Origin: Hysterium pulicare CBS 123377
Lineage: Eukaryota > Ascomycota > Dothideomycetes > Hysteriales > Hysteriaceae
Reading direction: 5' to 3'
NCBI GenBank assembly: GCA_000467715.1
Contig: AJFK01000539.1
Coordinates: 94,825 to 158,824 of the forward strand
DNA length: 64,000 nt
A program made the translations under genes and the position numbers. Below, one piece after another: positions 23,801 through 34,584 of this stretch. Position 1 is the first letter of the stretch. Each line of letters opens with the position of its first letter. The notes below the pieces were generated by a model. The model saw only the letters and a list, made by a program, of their open reading frames with translations. It made no database searches and was not told where the DNA came from.

Positions 23801-26800
23801 ATTCATGGCCAAGTTTCCAACTGCATTTGTGGATTTACTTTGGAGCTCCCCTAATTGGTAAAGATGGCTGATTGAGCGAAAATGAGACGGTCGGAGTACG
23901 AGGTCATCAGAAGGATTTACCGTTGCCTGGGCAGTGAACTGGCGGGCGAGCAACACTTCGTCGAACGCAGTGTCTTGATTTGCCCTGTCACCGGATCCAG
24001 AGAAGTATCGACGACTTGTAGTGAGCGTATCTCGCAGGGCTTCCATATTCTGGGAGCTGATATCCTTCCTAGTCTTGTGTTAGCATTCAATTGCTACCCT
24101 AGCGTCATTCACGTACCATTGAAGGGTATTCGTCAGGTATTGTATAAATTCGTGACAAACTTGAAGCAAAGCCCCTAGATCCAGATATTGAATGTGTTTC
24201 AGATGCTTGTTGAAGTCATTCCAGGTCTTCTCATAGTCGTCGCTTTCTTGATGCTGTATCGACGCGAGTGCCTCCGAGACACCTCCGCAGATGCTCTGAA
24301 GAATGCTTGTTATGAGATCAAAGTCGGCAATGGTAGGCCCATTCAGATTGAGCGTCAGGGAATCGCTCTGGAAGACGCCCTGTAGGTCACGCAGAGTCGA
24401 CAATAACTTTACGATTTTACGGATAACGCCCTTATCAAAGCCTTCGATATTATCACGGAACACGAGGAGATCTTGGCTGGCACCATTCACTAACGTACGA
24501 ATATTCTCGAGCTCGCTAGCAAAAAATGCATTATCTCCTATGGTATCGGGATTGGATTCAAGGGAGGCGTGCGAACGAGCATTTCTAGAGGTCCAGACTG
24601 GAGGGAACCAATACCTGCCAACCAGACAAATTAGCGCCTGACTAGAAGAAGTTACCAGCTCAAGATAGAATTGACGCATATGCTAAACATCCTTTCATAG
24701 AAGTCATAATGCAGGATTGGTATGACGCTTGTTGCCGTGCCTAATCTTACTCGTCTTACCGCAGCGAACTAGCTTTTGAGAGTGTCCCGTAGCGCGTCCT
24801 ATCCTGCTACCGCTTGGAAAAGTCGTATACTACCTCTCCCTCAATATCCGGTAGGCGGTAATAAGAATGCCCCCTTGTAGTCTCAAGGAGATGAATTGGA
24901 ATGAATGGTGATGCTCACAATCCTGGGAGATTAGGAAAGAAATCACTTACGGAAATTTATCTTCATACGCATCGGAGTCGATTTTGGAATAAATGCAAAA
25001 AACAATGCTGTCTAAAGCATCGCCTATTCCACTATCCAAAAAGCCCCGGACCGCTTCCAAGGCGATTTCGGCGGCTTTGGGGGCTCGGTGTCCGATGCTC
25101 CCCCTTCCTAGAGTTGGAAAAGCAATGCTCCTAAGTCCGTGAGCTACAGCTAGCTCTAGGCTTTTGCGATAGCAGCTTTTGAGTTGGCCAGTATCTTTGG
25201 AAGTGAGCCTTATTGCATGAATCACTTTCTTACAGGGCAGCTCATAGCCTTCCGTAATGACCACTTCGTCAGGTATACGAGCCTCGAGACGTTGGCACTC
25301 GTCTTGCAGGCCAGGACCAGCCAACTTGTGGACAACAGAGTTTAGAGTCTTGCTGCCTCCATAGCCAGCTCCTAGGGTCCGATTAGCAGAATTTACGATA
25401 GCATCGACTTGTAGCTTAGTGATATCGCATTGAACACAAAATATCTTTTGATTGAATGAATCGTTAGGAGGTCGAACATAGGTGGCGGGATAGGGACGAT
25501 TCCGAGACTTATAGATGTCTTCTAGACTGGAAATGTCAGCCAAAGTCAGGACTCTCGACGCTAGCTCGGCAGATGGCTTCACAACAGTAAGTCTAGTCCA
25601 GTAATTACTCGGCTCGCTTAGCTTGCTCGAGTAACCTGAATTGTCTCCCGGTTCTGAATCGCCTCCTGATTCTGATTCATGATCGCTGGGCGGGTGAGGA
25701 AGTCCACCAGTTTGAGGAGACCTAATTGGAAAGCTGAATCTAAGGCTTGAGTCTTTTTCCAGCCCTTGTCGAATCTTGACCTGTGGGAATTGCTCTTTGT
25801 CAAATCTCTGTAAGCTTTCGCCCGCTGAGGTCGCATCCTTGAAGTTTATGTAGCCGCGCCACCAGCCAGCAGCTTGAATGAATCGTATCGAAAGGGCGCC
25901 GGGGAAAGCGAGCGAGTATTTCTTGAATGTCTCCATTTGCTCGTCTACGGTCTCTTTCTTGTCTTCAGTATCAACATGGTCAGGGTCGGAATTTTCCACT
26001 GAGAACATCCTCTCTTCGATGGTGTTTTTATCCTCGTTTGGACGTTCTGAAATGTTTTGACTTGATAGAAGAAGGTCGAGCCTATTCCTGCTTGCGTCTG
26101 GTACGTGTTCAAGGAGTTCAGCAGAAAGCGGATCAGCATGGGCTACGTCACGGGGTTCTTCTGCCCGTGTAGCTCCAGCGATGGAAGTTGAGATGAAGTT
26201 GGGATTCTGGAGGGTTGCTATGTCTTCATCGTCTCGATCAGGAACATAATCAGTGCTCGGCGTGATTGAGCTAAATGTCTTCGAGAATTGAGAGCCGACG
26301 CTTTGGCCGCGAGATGCCGCACTGCTTGCACCATCTGAATCGTCTTTAGCGCTGTCGACGTCTTTTGGTAATGCGAAGGCTGCTAGCCTTTCTAGGTGAT
26401 TCGCAATGTGATTCTGTAGACCCCCCTCCATGGCAGCCGGGGCCAAGCAGAGAGGACAAGCTTGACGGATGTCAATCGATGAGGTTTCCCCAACTTTAAT
26501 GATGCTCGCAAGCTGTTCCTGTGAAATACTATGCAAATGTTCGCGTCGTAAATGGTCTTCTAAACCCTGGTCCGAGCGGAACACGGCATTCAAATGCTCA
26601 GGGCATCTCCAAACTTTTCTGTGTCCGGATTCATGTTCTGACCACTCTCGCCGACTGCGGAACAGTGTACCTCCACTCTGACATTGTTCATAAGTGCAGA
26701 TATAAGGTTGTAGGTCTTGTAACAAGTGGGTCCTGAAGTATAGTTAGAAAAAGTGCTGATAATCAAACGATAATATCAGTCTTAGTTTTCCCACTTTCAA

Positions 26801-28138
26801 ACGAAGGGTGTGGACCATGACTTCCTTGAGAGATGCATGCGCGTTCAAGCAAGATCATAGTCTGCTACAAAGATGAAATGAGTTTGGTAACGAGAGACAT
26901 ATGCCTTTCCTCATCAAAGACACTCCCCCACACTGCGATTGCGGTATAGACGTATCGCAGATAGGTGTCAAAGAGGAGTGTAGAAAACGGGAACATGACG
27001 ACTTACCTCCACGGACGTCCTCTGCCATATCTTGCAGGACATATAATATAGCAATAGGGACATTCGAAGTCTTTCTCCCCATCTGCAGCTTTTGGAGGGG
27101 ACGGTAGCTCAATGCCTCGCCCAGTCACATCTCGAGTGGTAGTTGCATATGAGGTGACTGATTGGCTATCAACCATCTCATCTAACGATTTGTGGTGTTG
27201 GGTAGCTTCGGTGCCTGACAGGAGGGACTTAGGTGCCCATTCGCTCGTAGATCCTTTGAGCGTCGCGACAATGCCTGTTTCGGGTAGTGACTCGGTTCTC
27301 GTCTGGGCTTGTGAGGTTTCTAATAGATTAGGCATCGGGTTAACGGATACTTGCTCAATAGCTGAATGTGCTGCGAGCTTGTCCCTATGCCGCTTCCAAT
27401 ATTTGAATTGACGCCGTCGCAGCGTGATAGCACTACTAAGACGCTCTACCAGATAGTCATCTCCCTTTTCGACTTCATTGGAATGTTGAGCACGTAGGTG
27501 TCTGACAAGCTCACGAGTGTGCTCCATATCAAATACAGCATATTCTTTGAACAGATCTACACCGGTATCTGGATCGACTGCGCTGAAAGATGTGGCTTTC
27601 AGGGATCTAGAACGCAGAGTTGGCGAACGAATCCTGATCGAGAGCTTGTACAAATTGTCGATGATGTCCGTTATATCTCGGAAACGCTGCTCTAGCTCAG
27701 TTTTGGGAGCCTCATCGTCACTACTGTCCTCTTCATCTTGGCTAAAAAACCCATCATCGTCTTCGTCACCAGGGTTTGTTAGTTTTTCGTATGGTAGCCG
27801 GTTACCTGAAACAACGGCAGAGGCTTTCTTGAGTTAGTTAGGAGATGAAAAATCGATATAGAGGGTTTACCTTCTGCCAAATTATTCCCAAGTTCGCTCA
27901 GGAGCTTCAATACATTTGACTGCAATAATGGGGAGTCTCGAAGTCGATAGTCCAATGAGCTGTGTCCCTTTTGCAGCGCGCCCAGATTTCCAGACCACAC
28001 TCTTAATCTACCCAATTCATCATCGAGAGCTTCGACATCGATCAGCTTCTGGACGGCCGTGTCAACGCCCGGCAAGGCAGCAGAAAGTTCCTGAAAACCC
28101 CGAACGCAAACAGCGGTTCCTAGTCTAATGGCTGACAT
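20801..28138 (-). CDS. Giant multidomain protein with C2H2 fingers, two macro domains and a SANT-like domain
   Basis: Nine exons (28138-27871, 27805-27007, 26732-24951, 24614-24117, 24068-23301, 23020-22150, 22100-21831, 21755-21143, 21075-20801) join in frame to 2047 residues. Residues 1-89 form a fungal N-terminal helical domain (RLRVWSGNLGALQKGHSSLD, LDYRLRDSPLL). Residues 340-480 hold C2H2/CCHC fingers: CPYCYIICPARYGRGRPWR, then THLLQDLQPYICTYEQC, and NHIANHLERLAAFALP. Macro domain 1 spans about 784-947 (CDITKLQVDAIVNSANRTLG, IAFPTLGRGSIG). A helical linker fills 955-1115. Macro domain 2 spans about 1205-1369 (YDITRLAVDVIVNSTD, IAFPTIGNGMLNYPRR). A Cys-rich module follows (WQCRFCSFEGEF, CDYGCIFCNAEGR). 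A SANT-like domain ends exon 7 and enters exon 8 (FGTDFAAVANHMGTKTEMM, then VKNQYQ). A Pro/Ser-rich stretch precedes the C-terminal module (ARWTKIDRKLVNPEALEEA, DCVIVLRVLT), which I believe is DUF8035. Macro domains bind or hydrolyse ADP-ribose adducts. The biological role is unknown. Two or three separate genes remain possible. Confidence 0.72.
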
Positions 28139-28726
28139 AGCTATGAGAGAGCAGATACGTTTCTGTCATTCTTTGTTGTGCATATGCCTTTACGAATATG
28201 GTTGCTATCGGTCAACATGGAGGAAGGTTTGGACTCGGTCATAGGCCTCAAACTAGGAACTTTCTTGGAGAGGATGTCAGCAATACTATGCGTAAGATGT
28301 CTGATTTTGAGGGCTTCGGAAAGAGCCAACCTAAAAGAAGAGGAGATTCAAATATTCACAATAGCTGATTTAGATAATGAATGTAACTTTGTATTGTGTG
28401 CTCGCCGCCTAAGAAGGCTGAGGTGCAGTCTTGACACATTCGAGAGTCACCTAGACCGCAGCACCCTAAACCTGATTTAGCAAAGCGCAAACCAGACACC
28501 TCAGAATATGTATAGTACGTACAAAACCATGAACTTGAATCGTAATTTGGAGAGCTCTCATTGCAGGATTTCGCCAAGTAGCAGAAAACGTTCTAGTACT
28601 TCGTAAACAGATATTCTGTTTGTAAGTCAATTTGCGATCGTTACACCTCAGCTCTTGGCGTCCCCGCGGTAAACCTCACAGGCAGCACTGAATTCTACAC
28701 CCTTATGAAGTCCCATCTTAAACATC
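28139..28726. promoter_or_regulatory. Divergent promoter between the macro-domain gene and the DUF7580-type gene
   Basis: 588 bp separate two divergent start codons. The short frames inside it show no domain. Shared control of the two genes is plausible from the geometry only. Confidence 0.45.
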
Positions 28727-30869
28727 ATGAGCGGAATCGAGGTTGCTGGTATCGTATTAGCTGTGCTGCCATTATTGGTCAGTGCACTTGAGGATTACAA
28801 CGAAGGCCTAGATCCTATCAAGTCGTTCATGCGGTGGGAGCGAGAGTTGCCCCAGTTTATTCGAAAGCTAAGAAACCAACATGTCCACTACGAGCAGACG
28901 CTAAGGCTACTCCTGACCCCTATTACGACTGAAATCGAGCTCGTGGAGATGCTGGCACAACCCAATGGAGAAATATGGAAAGACAAGGCTATGGTGGAAA
29001 GAATGGAGGATAAATTACAAGAGTCGTATACAGCCTATCAGAGTACTATCGTTGATATCGAAAGAATTATGAAGAAGATTGCTAGTAAACTCGACCTGGA
29101 TCGCGCGGCCGAAGTTACTCGAAATGATCTTGAAGCGATGCTGATTGCCAATCCTCAAAAAGCGGGTTCTAGGTTTGAGTTCAGGAAGCGTGTTAAATTT
29201 GGTATGAAAAAGAAGACTATCAAGGGCCTACTAGAAGAGTTGAACGATTGCAACAATGAGCTGGAGCGCTTCACTGACCGCTCTGAGAAACTGTACGTAG
29301 CGCTTTCTTATGCTCTGTCACTTTGCGAACGCGCCCCGTTCAGGCTGTGTGACAGCATTCGAAGCTCGCTCGACCCCGTTTTAGGAGCTCTGCTTTATCT
29401 GTTCATTCCTTCTCTTGATCCTTGGGGGATAAGCTTTCAATTAGTTTTCTAATTCTCCCCGATAGTGAAACATATAGGAAGGCGTCAAAACCTTCTTTCA
29501 TAGCACGTCTACGGCGAATCCAAACCTACGCCAAAAACCTTCATCGAGGACTTGAGCAGTCATTTACGTGCTCCTGCTGTACATCACATAGCACAAACTT
29601 ACAGCTAGAGCAACGCGACCATCTCTATGCTTCGAATATGAAGAAAATGAGATTTGATGTAAATGGCACATGCTTCACAGTGTCTTTCTCCAGCGCATCA
29701 GCGCCTTGGGCGTGGCAAGAGGCCGAAATTCACATTCAAGAGACTGAAGAGGACACCTCTTGTCTAATGACTAATAGACCAAAGTAAGTTCGAACTTCAG
29801 TAAATTTCTATTGGAATTTTAGACTCCCTAAATCACATTTCGTTCTTAGCTACTTCCCTCGAGCCCACATATTTGCTGAATACCCGTACGAGGTTGTTCC
29901 AGTGAGCTCATCTACTCCCAATGCTTTTTACCGAGTGCAATACATATATCCTTGCAGCTCTGTTCATAAGATCTTTAGATACGCGCTAACCCGAAGTCGC
30001 GCAGGGTCACCAAAGGAGTCAGTTTTTCGTCTGCAGTTATGCCACCACCTCCCTACTCTGAAATTGTCGAATCAGAACCGAAGCCTTCTTTAGCGCTGCA
30101 AGAAATTCGAGAAGTCCGCGACATCTGTACTGCAATTCAACAGGCCCAGAATAAGTTTTCTTGTATTGGCTTCTCTTTGGATAGTAATAGTACGCTTCGG
30201 GGTATCTACCCGGCTAAGCAGCTCGTGGAAAGGCCTTCAGATAGACGCGATATAATAACTCTCGACGAGCTCCTCGATTTCCCTCCCTTAGTGAACGGGA
30301 GACCCGCAAAGCTGAGCAAGAAGGAGAGATACGGTCTAGCTGTCACGCTGGCATCTTCAACGCTGCAGCTTAATTCCACCCCATGGTTTCCAGACCAATG
30401 GACCAATAAAGATATTGTTTTCCACCGCATAAAAGGAAGTCTGCGCCCCGCAGACATCGACCATCCCTATGTTGCCTCAAATGGCATGGCTATTTCCGAC
30501 GAAAAGTCCGATGGCATCCAAGCCCGTCGTGCGTTCCGTAGCAAGAACATGATTCTGCTTGCGCTGGCGGTAGCTTTACTCGAGCTGTATTTTGGCATAT
30601 CTGCCGAGCAGCATCAACGGTCCGAAAACCTCACCGCCGATAGCCAAGCTAATCCTTGGATGATGTGCGCGATGGCCTACGAATGGACTGAACAAGAAAA
30701 AGAAAACCTCTCTGCAGCATTTTACGCAGCTGTCACACACTGCCTGCGATGTTTTGGTGACCCAGCCAGTAGTCTACAGGACCCTGAATTCCTACAGGCA
30801 GCCGTAGAAGGAATTGTCTTACCTCTACAAGACGAACTTTTACAGTTCCTTGGGAAGGCTACTGTTTAG
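28727..30869 (+). CDS. DUF7580-type fungal protein with N-terminal helical domain
   Basis: Three exons, 28727-29292, 29478-29783 and 30005-30869, encode 578 residues. The start MSGIEVAGIVLAVLPLLVSA and following ALEDYNEGL is the helical N-terminus common to many ascomycete NLR-like and incompatibility-associated proteins. A long coiled region follows (ELNDCNNELERFTDRSEKL). The C-terminal half has FSCIGFSLDSNSTLRGIYP, LSKKERYGLAVTLASSTLQL, TPWFPDQW and a Cys-containing terminal helix bundle, which I recognise as DUF7580. The function of this family is unknown. The second splice is ambiguous. Joining 29783 to 30005 gives TNRPKVTKGVSF. An optional 50-nt exon (29851-29900) can also be included in frame. 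It is divergent from the giant macro-domain gene. Confidence 0.75.
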
Positions 30870-32946
30870 TAATCTCACCTGGGGAGGCTTTCTTTGAGCG
30901 CCTGAACATATGCATGCCCATCTCTACGAAGGTTGCTGCAGTGCCCTAAGCAGTTTGTGCTCTGAGAAGAGTCTCAAGTGGATTTTTGGACATAGAGGGC
31001 CGCAAAACAGGTTCTTCTCTTCACCTCATTTTCAGTCACGTTGCAATATATTTGAGAGTGATAGCTAGAAATCATGTTCCCTACTGTAGCCTGCAACCCA
31101 ATTAATGTTTCAGTATACTTGGAAAAGGTCGGAGAATCTGTGTGGATCTGTACCATACCTCTCGGCAAATAAGACAAAGGCATTCCCATGGACCGCATCT
31201 GTCACCTCGTGTCCGATACGGATTGTTCCACGTGGGCGCCGGCCGATCCGGGGTAGTTAGCGCCAACGAGAATGTCATCGTCAAGAGTCGTCAGAAGCTC
31301 TACTGTATATTTACATGTTGAAGAGGCTGTCGAATGAATATGTTGGAGGACTTTCGATGTTGCCACAGTCGCTTGAAGGCTGTGGGAAGCCCTAAATAGG
31401 CGATGTTTCTCATGCTGGTCGTCTGGATGGGATCTATTGGCTAATGACTTTAACGCATGTAGAGTTTGAAACATATGAACGATAGACTCTATTCGAGTTT
31501 ATGCCAGTGGTGAGGCTTAGGTATAATCAACTGCAGACATCACTCCATAGTGTGTATGGGAGACGCAATCGTCGACGCTCGTAACCTCATTTGGGCGTTG
31601 CACCTTTTAAGCCTTGAACAGAACAAAGGAATTGATTTGGATCAAACTTACCGTTCGCCGTTCGTCGTGAACCGGATTGCATCACTGTGGTAGGGCTGCG
31701 CATCGGACGCGTCACGTCGGCACCGATGCTGTCCTCTGCAACCGATCAATGAACAGAACAGTCTCGCAGAGGCGACGAAATCCTCCCACACCATAAGCCA
31801 GATAGAGGATCCGAACTGCGAGATAAGGAAATGGCAGTTGGCCAAGACATAATCAATGCAGGAAGTCCGCTCTCAGAATATGCACGTTGGGAACCATTTT
31901 GATAGGCTCACACGGGTCAATATTAACGTGTATTATAAGTGGGTTATTAGGTACAAGAAGGCCATGGAAGGCGAACATGCTCCCAGGTTTCCCATCTGCA
32001 TGGCGAAATGAGCAAATGTCGGATGGCTTTAAGAGGCTCTTCCTCCGTTGCCGTGGTCGCCCAGCGTGGGCCAGGGTCGCTGGCAAATGGCCACAGTCGC
32101 AAGCTGTGGCACAGCAGGCGGCGGTCTCGCAGCAACTGCGGCAACCGTTTGGTCGGCAGGTTGAAGGCCGGCAGAGACACAGGGTTGGTGGGCCTTGGTA
32201 GCGCGCATGGAAGTTCAGGGACGATCAGGCAGCGGACGAATGGCGGGTGCAGCAGGAGGCTGCTGGATGCAAAGCCATTCGAGATTGCCTCCGATCGGCG
32301 CCATAGAAAGTGTTTCAGGTTAAGGAGATGAAGATGGGGCCACCGGTGGGGGAAACACCTAGGTTTGCCGTGCTATTTTAAAACCGCAATGCAGCAGGCC
32401 ATTCATTTACGTCCATATTACGGAATGCAGCACGGAATATAGCACGGAATCAGTGTTCAAGGTGGTTGTGCCCGCTCCTGTTGCTGTTGCGTGTAGGCCA
32501 AGGTGACAAGGTCGCGGATTTGCCGCCCAATCTGAGGCCCGGAGGCTTAAGGGGTGCGACGACGCCAAAAAAACATCCAAAACAATTGTTGTCCTCACGA
32601 CCAGAGGGCGTCCGCGGGCACACAACAACCAATTCGCCCAGCAGCCTCGCCGTCAACCCTTATAGCCACCGTTGCCCGTTGGTGATCAAGCGTCCAGGGC
32701 TGAAGTGGGCGCGTGAGGCGTTGCGCTTGGCTGGCTTCATTGCACTCCTATTCAGTGACGTGCCTTCCCTGCAGGGTTCTCTCCCAGTTTCCTATTCCTC
32801 ACCACGACAAACCCTTCACCGATCCTCACCGATCCTCCTCCACCACCACAACCTCTGCAATACCCACTCTCGTTCTCCCTCACTGTCTTTAACGAATACC
32901 TGCACCGTCGCTCAAGCTGTCTGTAATAACCGAGACATCGCCAGTC
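30870..32946. other. 2-kb intergenic region before SMI1
   Basis: No supportable gene. Minus-strand frames near 30974-31474 lack recognisable motifs. The last 500 bp are pyrimidine-rich and are the likely promoter and leader of the Smi1/Knr4 gene. Confidence 0.45.
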
Positions 32947-34584
32947 ATGGCACAATCGTACGTTATCCCTTGGAAATCCCCTTTCCGATGCGCAACTCGC
33001 CAGTGCTTACAGCCGTGCAGATTGGCCCAGTCATGGCGTTCCTTCTGGCATACAATGACTTCTAATGACCGGCACGCTTCGCACGACTCCCCATATCGAA
33101 CTGGACGCCATATCCCTCTCTCCCAGAGCCGGAATGCTCCTCTCACATCTATCACCACGAGCGGCGTGGAATCACGGGTGGATCTCGCTTCTCCATATGC
33201 CCAAGAGGATCCAGCAATGAGCAATGGCTTCATTGGCTCTCCGAGAGGCCCAATGTCGCCTTCCTCCCCATACTCTCCAGGCATGCGGTCGTCGCTTAGT
33301 CGCCAAGCTACAGCGGATTCCGAGACGTTTGACAAGATTCCTAACGGCGAGATTCAAATGCAGAACTTCAACGAAGGATTGCCCCCACCCCCACCCATCG
33401 ACCACTCTTGGAAGCGTATTGATCGATGGGCAGAAGATCGCTACGCAGAGTTGTTTGACAATCTCGGAGAAGGTGCTACTTCGAATGACGTGAACGAGCT
33501 AGAACACGAATTGGATGCTACGCTACCTATGGACGTTCGCGAATCATTACAAATCCATGATGGCCAAGAACGTGGAGGTCTCCCGACTGGCATAATTTTC
33601 GGCTGCATGCTGCTCGACTGTGAAGAGATTGTGATGGAATGGCAGAATTGGCGCAAGGTCGCTGACGAATACCTCACGACCAAGCCCGACTACCGAACTC
33701 CCCAGATTCCTGTCAAAGCCTTCGCTGGAGCATCGTCCTCCACAGCTCCCTTGGCACAACCGCAGGCGTCAGGCAACCCATTGTGGCGACAAGAGCTGCT
33801 AGGACGCCAAGATTCGCAACCTCCAAATGCAGTCCAAAAAGCTTACTCCCACCCAGCCTGGATCCCTCTTGCGCGCGACTGGGGAGGCAACTACCTCGCT
33901 ACCGATCTCGCTCCTGGCCCGGCTGGTACTTGGGGACAGATAATCATCTATGGCCGAGACTATGACTGCAAATATGTTGTAGCACGCTCCTGGGGTGCTT
34001 TGCTAGCCATGGTAGCCGATGATTTGGGCTCCGAGAAGGTCTCCATCGATGAGGATAGTGGCGACCTCAAGCTCCTCGAATTTAAGAAGCGTCAGAACGT
34101 GGAACCTCCCTATCTCGAAATCCTTCGCTGGCGTTGCGATCAAAAATACGGACGCAAAGGACCCAGGAGACGGTCCAATGGCAGTTTACATATCAACTCC
34201 AATGTTGGTGGGGTTGGTGGTCCAAGTAGCGCTGCAAGCAGTCCTTACGCAAGTCCCATAGAGGATCGCGGACGTAGCCCACACCGCTTTTCTCAGAAGA
34301 CCAAGGGCGCAAGTCCGAGAGCGCACGTATCGAGTCCGCTGGCCAGGGTCGCTGAGGAGCATCCCCAGCCTATTCGTGTCCATACAGACCTAGAAGCAAA
34401 GATTGGTACTCCCATGGAAAAGCTGGTGTCTATTGATACTCCGAGACCTAGCGACGAGTCCGGAACAAGAACTCCGGCGAGGACAAGCTTTGGCAGCGAT
34501 AAGGAAAACAAGGATAAAACAAAATTAGGATCTGTCAAAAGTCCAGTCACAGAAACGTCAGGATTGAAGACCGTGGAGATATAG
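32947..34584 (+). CDS. Smi1/Knr4 family cell-wall regulator
   Basis: Two exons, an 11-nt first exon (32947-32957) and 33021-34584, encode 524 residues. The short first exon is inferred because its splice gives MAQSLAQSWRSFWHTMTSND, matching the family start. The 63-nt intron is itself open in frame, so the unspliced frame gives 545 residues. The conserved block SPYRTGRHIPL precedes a disordered stretch. The Smi1/Knr4 (SUKH-fold) domain runs from about 133 to 340 (SWKRIDRWAEDRYAELFDNL, GIIFGCMLLDCEEIVMEWQ, WIPLARDWGGNYLATDLAPG, WGQIIIYGRDYDCK). The C-terminus is long, disordered and Ser/Thr/Pro-rich with likely phosphosites. In yeast, Knr4 coordinates beta-1,3-glucan synthesis and Slt2 cell-wall-integrity signalling; the Neurospora homologue is gs-1. 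Confidence 0.93.
   Translation: MAQSYVIPWKSPFRCATRQCLQPCRLAQSWRSFWHTMTSNDRHASHDSPYRTGRHIPLSQSRNAPLTSITTSGVESRVDLASPYAQEDPAMSNGFIGSPRGPMSPSSPYSPGMRSSLSRQATADSETFDKIPNGEIQMQNFNEGLPPPPPIDHSWKRIDRWAEDRYAELFDNLGEGATSNDVNELEHELDATLPMDVRESLQIHDGQERGGLPTGIIFGCMLLDCEEIVMEWQNWRKVADEYLTTKPDYRTPQIPVKAFAGASSSTAPLAQPQASGNPLWRQELLGRQDSQPPNAVQKAYSHPAWIPLARDWGGNYLATDLAPGPAGTWGQIIIYGRDYDCKYVVARSWGALLAMVADDLGSEKVSIDEDSGDLKLLEFKKRQNVEPPYLEILRWRCDQKYGRKGPRRRSNGSLHINSNVGGVGGPSSAASSPYASPIEDRGRSPHRFSQKTKGASPRAHVSSPLARVAEEHPQPIRVHTDLEAKIGTPMEKLVSIDTPRPSDESGTRTPARTSFGSDKENKDKTKLGSVKSPVTETSGLKTVEI

Noticed and set aside
20801-28138. Treating the macro-domain locus as three or four separate genes
   Set aside because: The apparent stops at 24947 and 23297 lie directly behind GTAAGT donors, several apparent start codons are TTG and not ATG, and splicing restores conserved motifs. 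I kept one gene, with reduced confidence.
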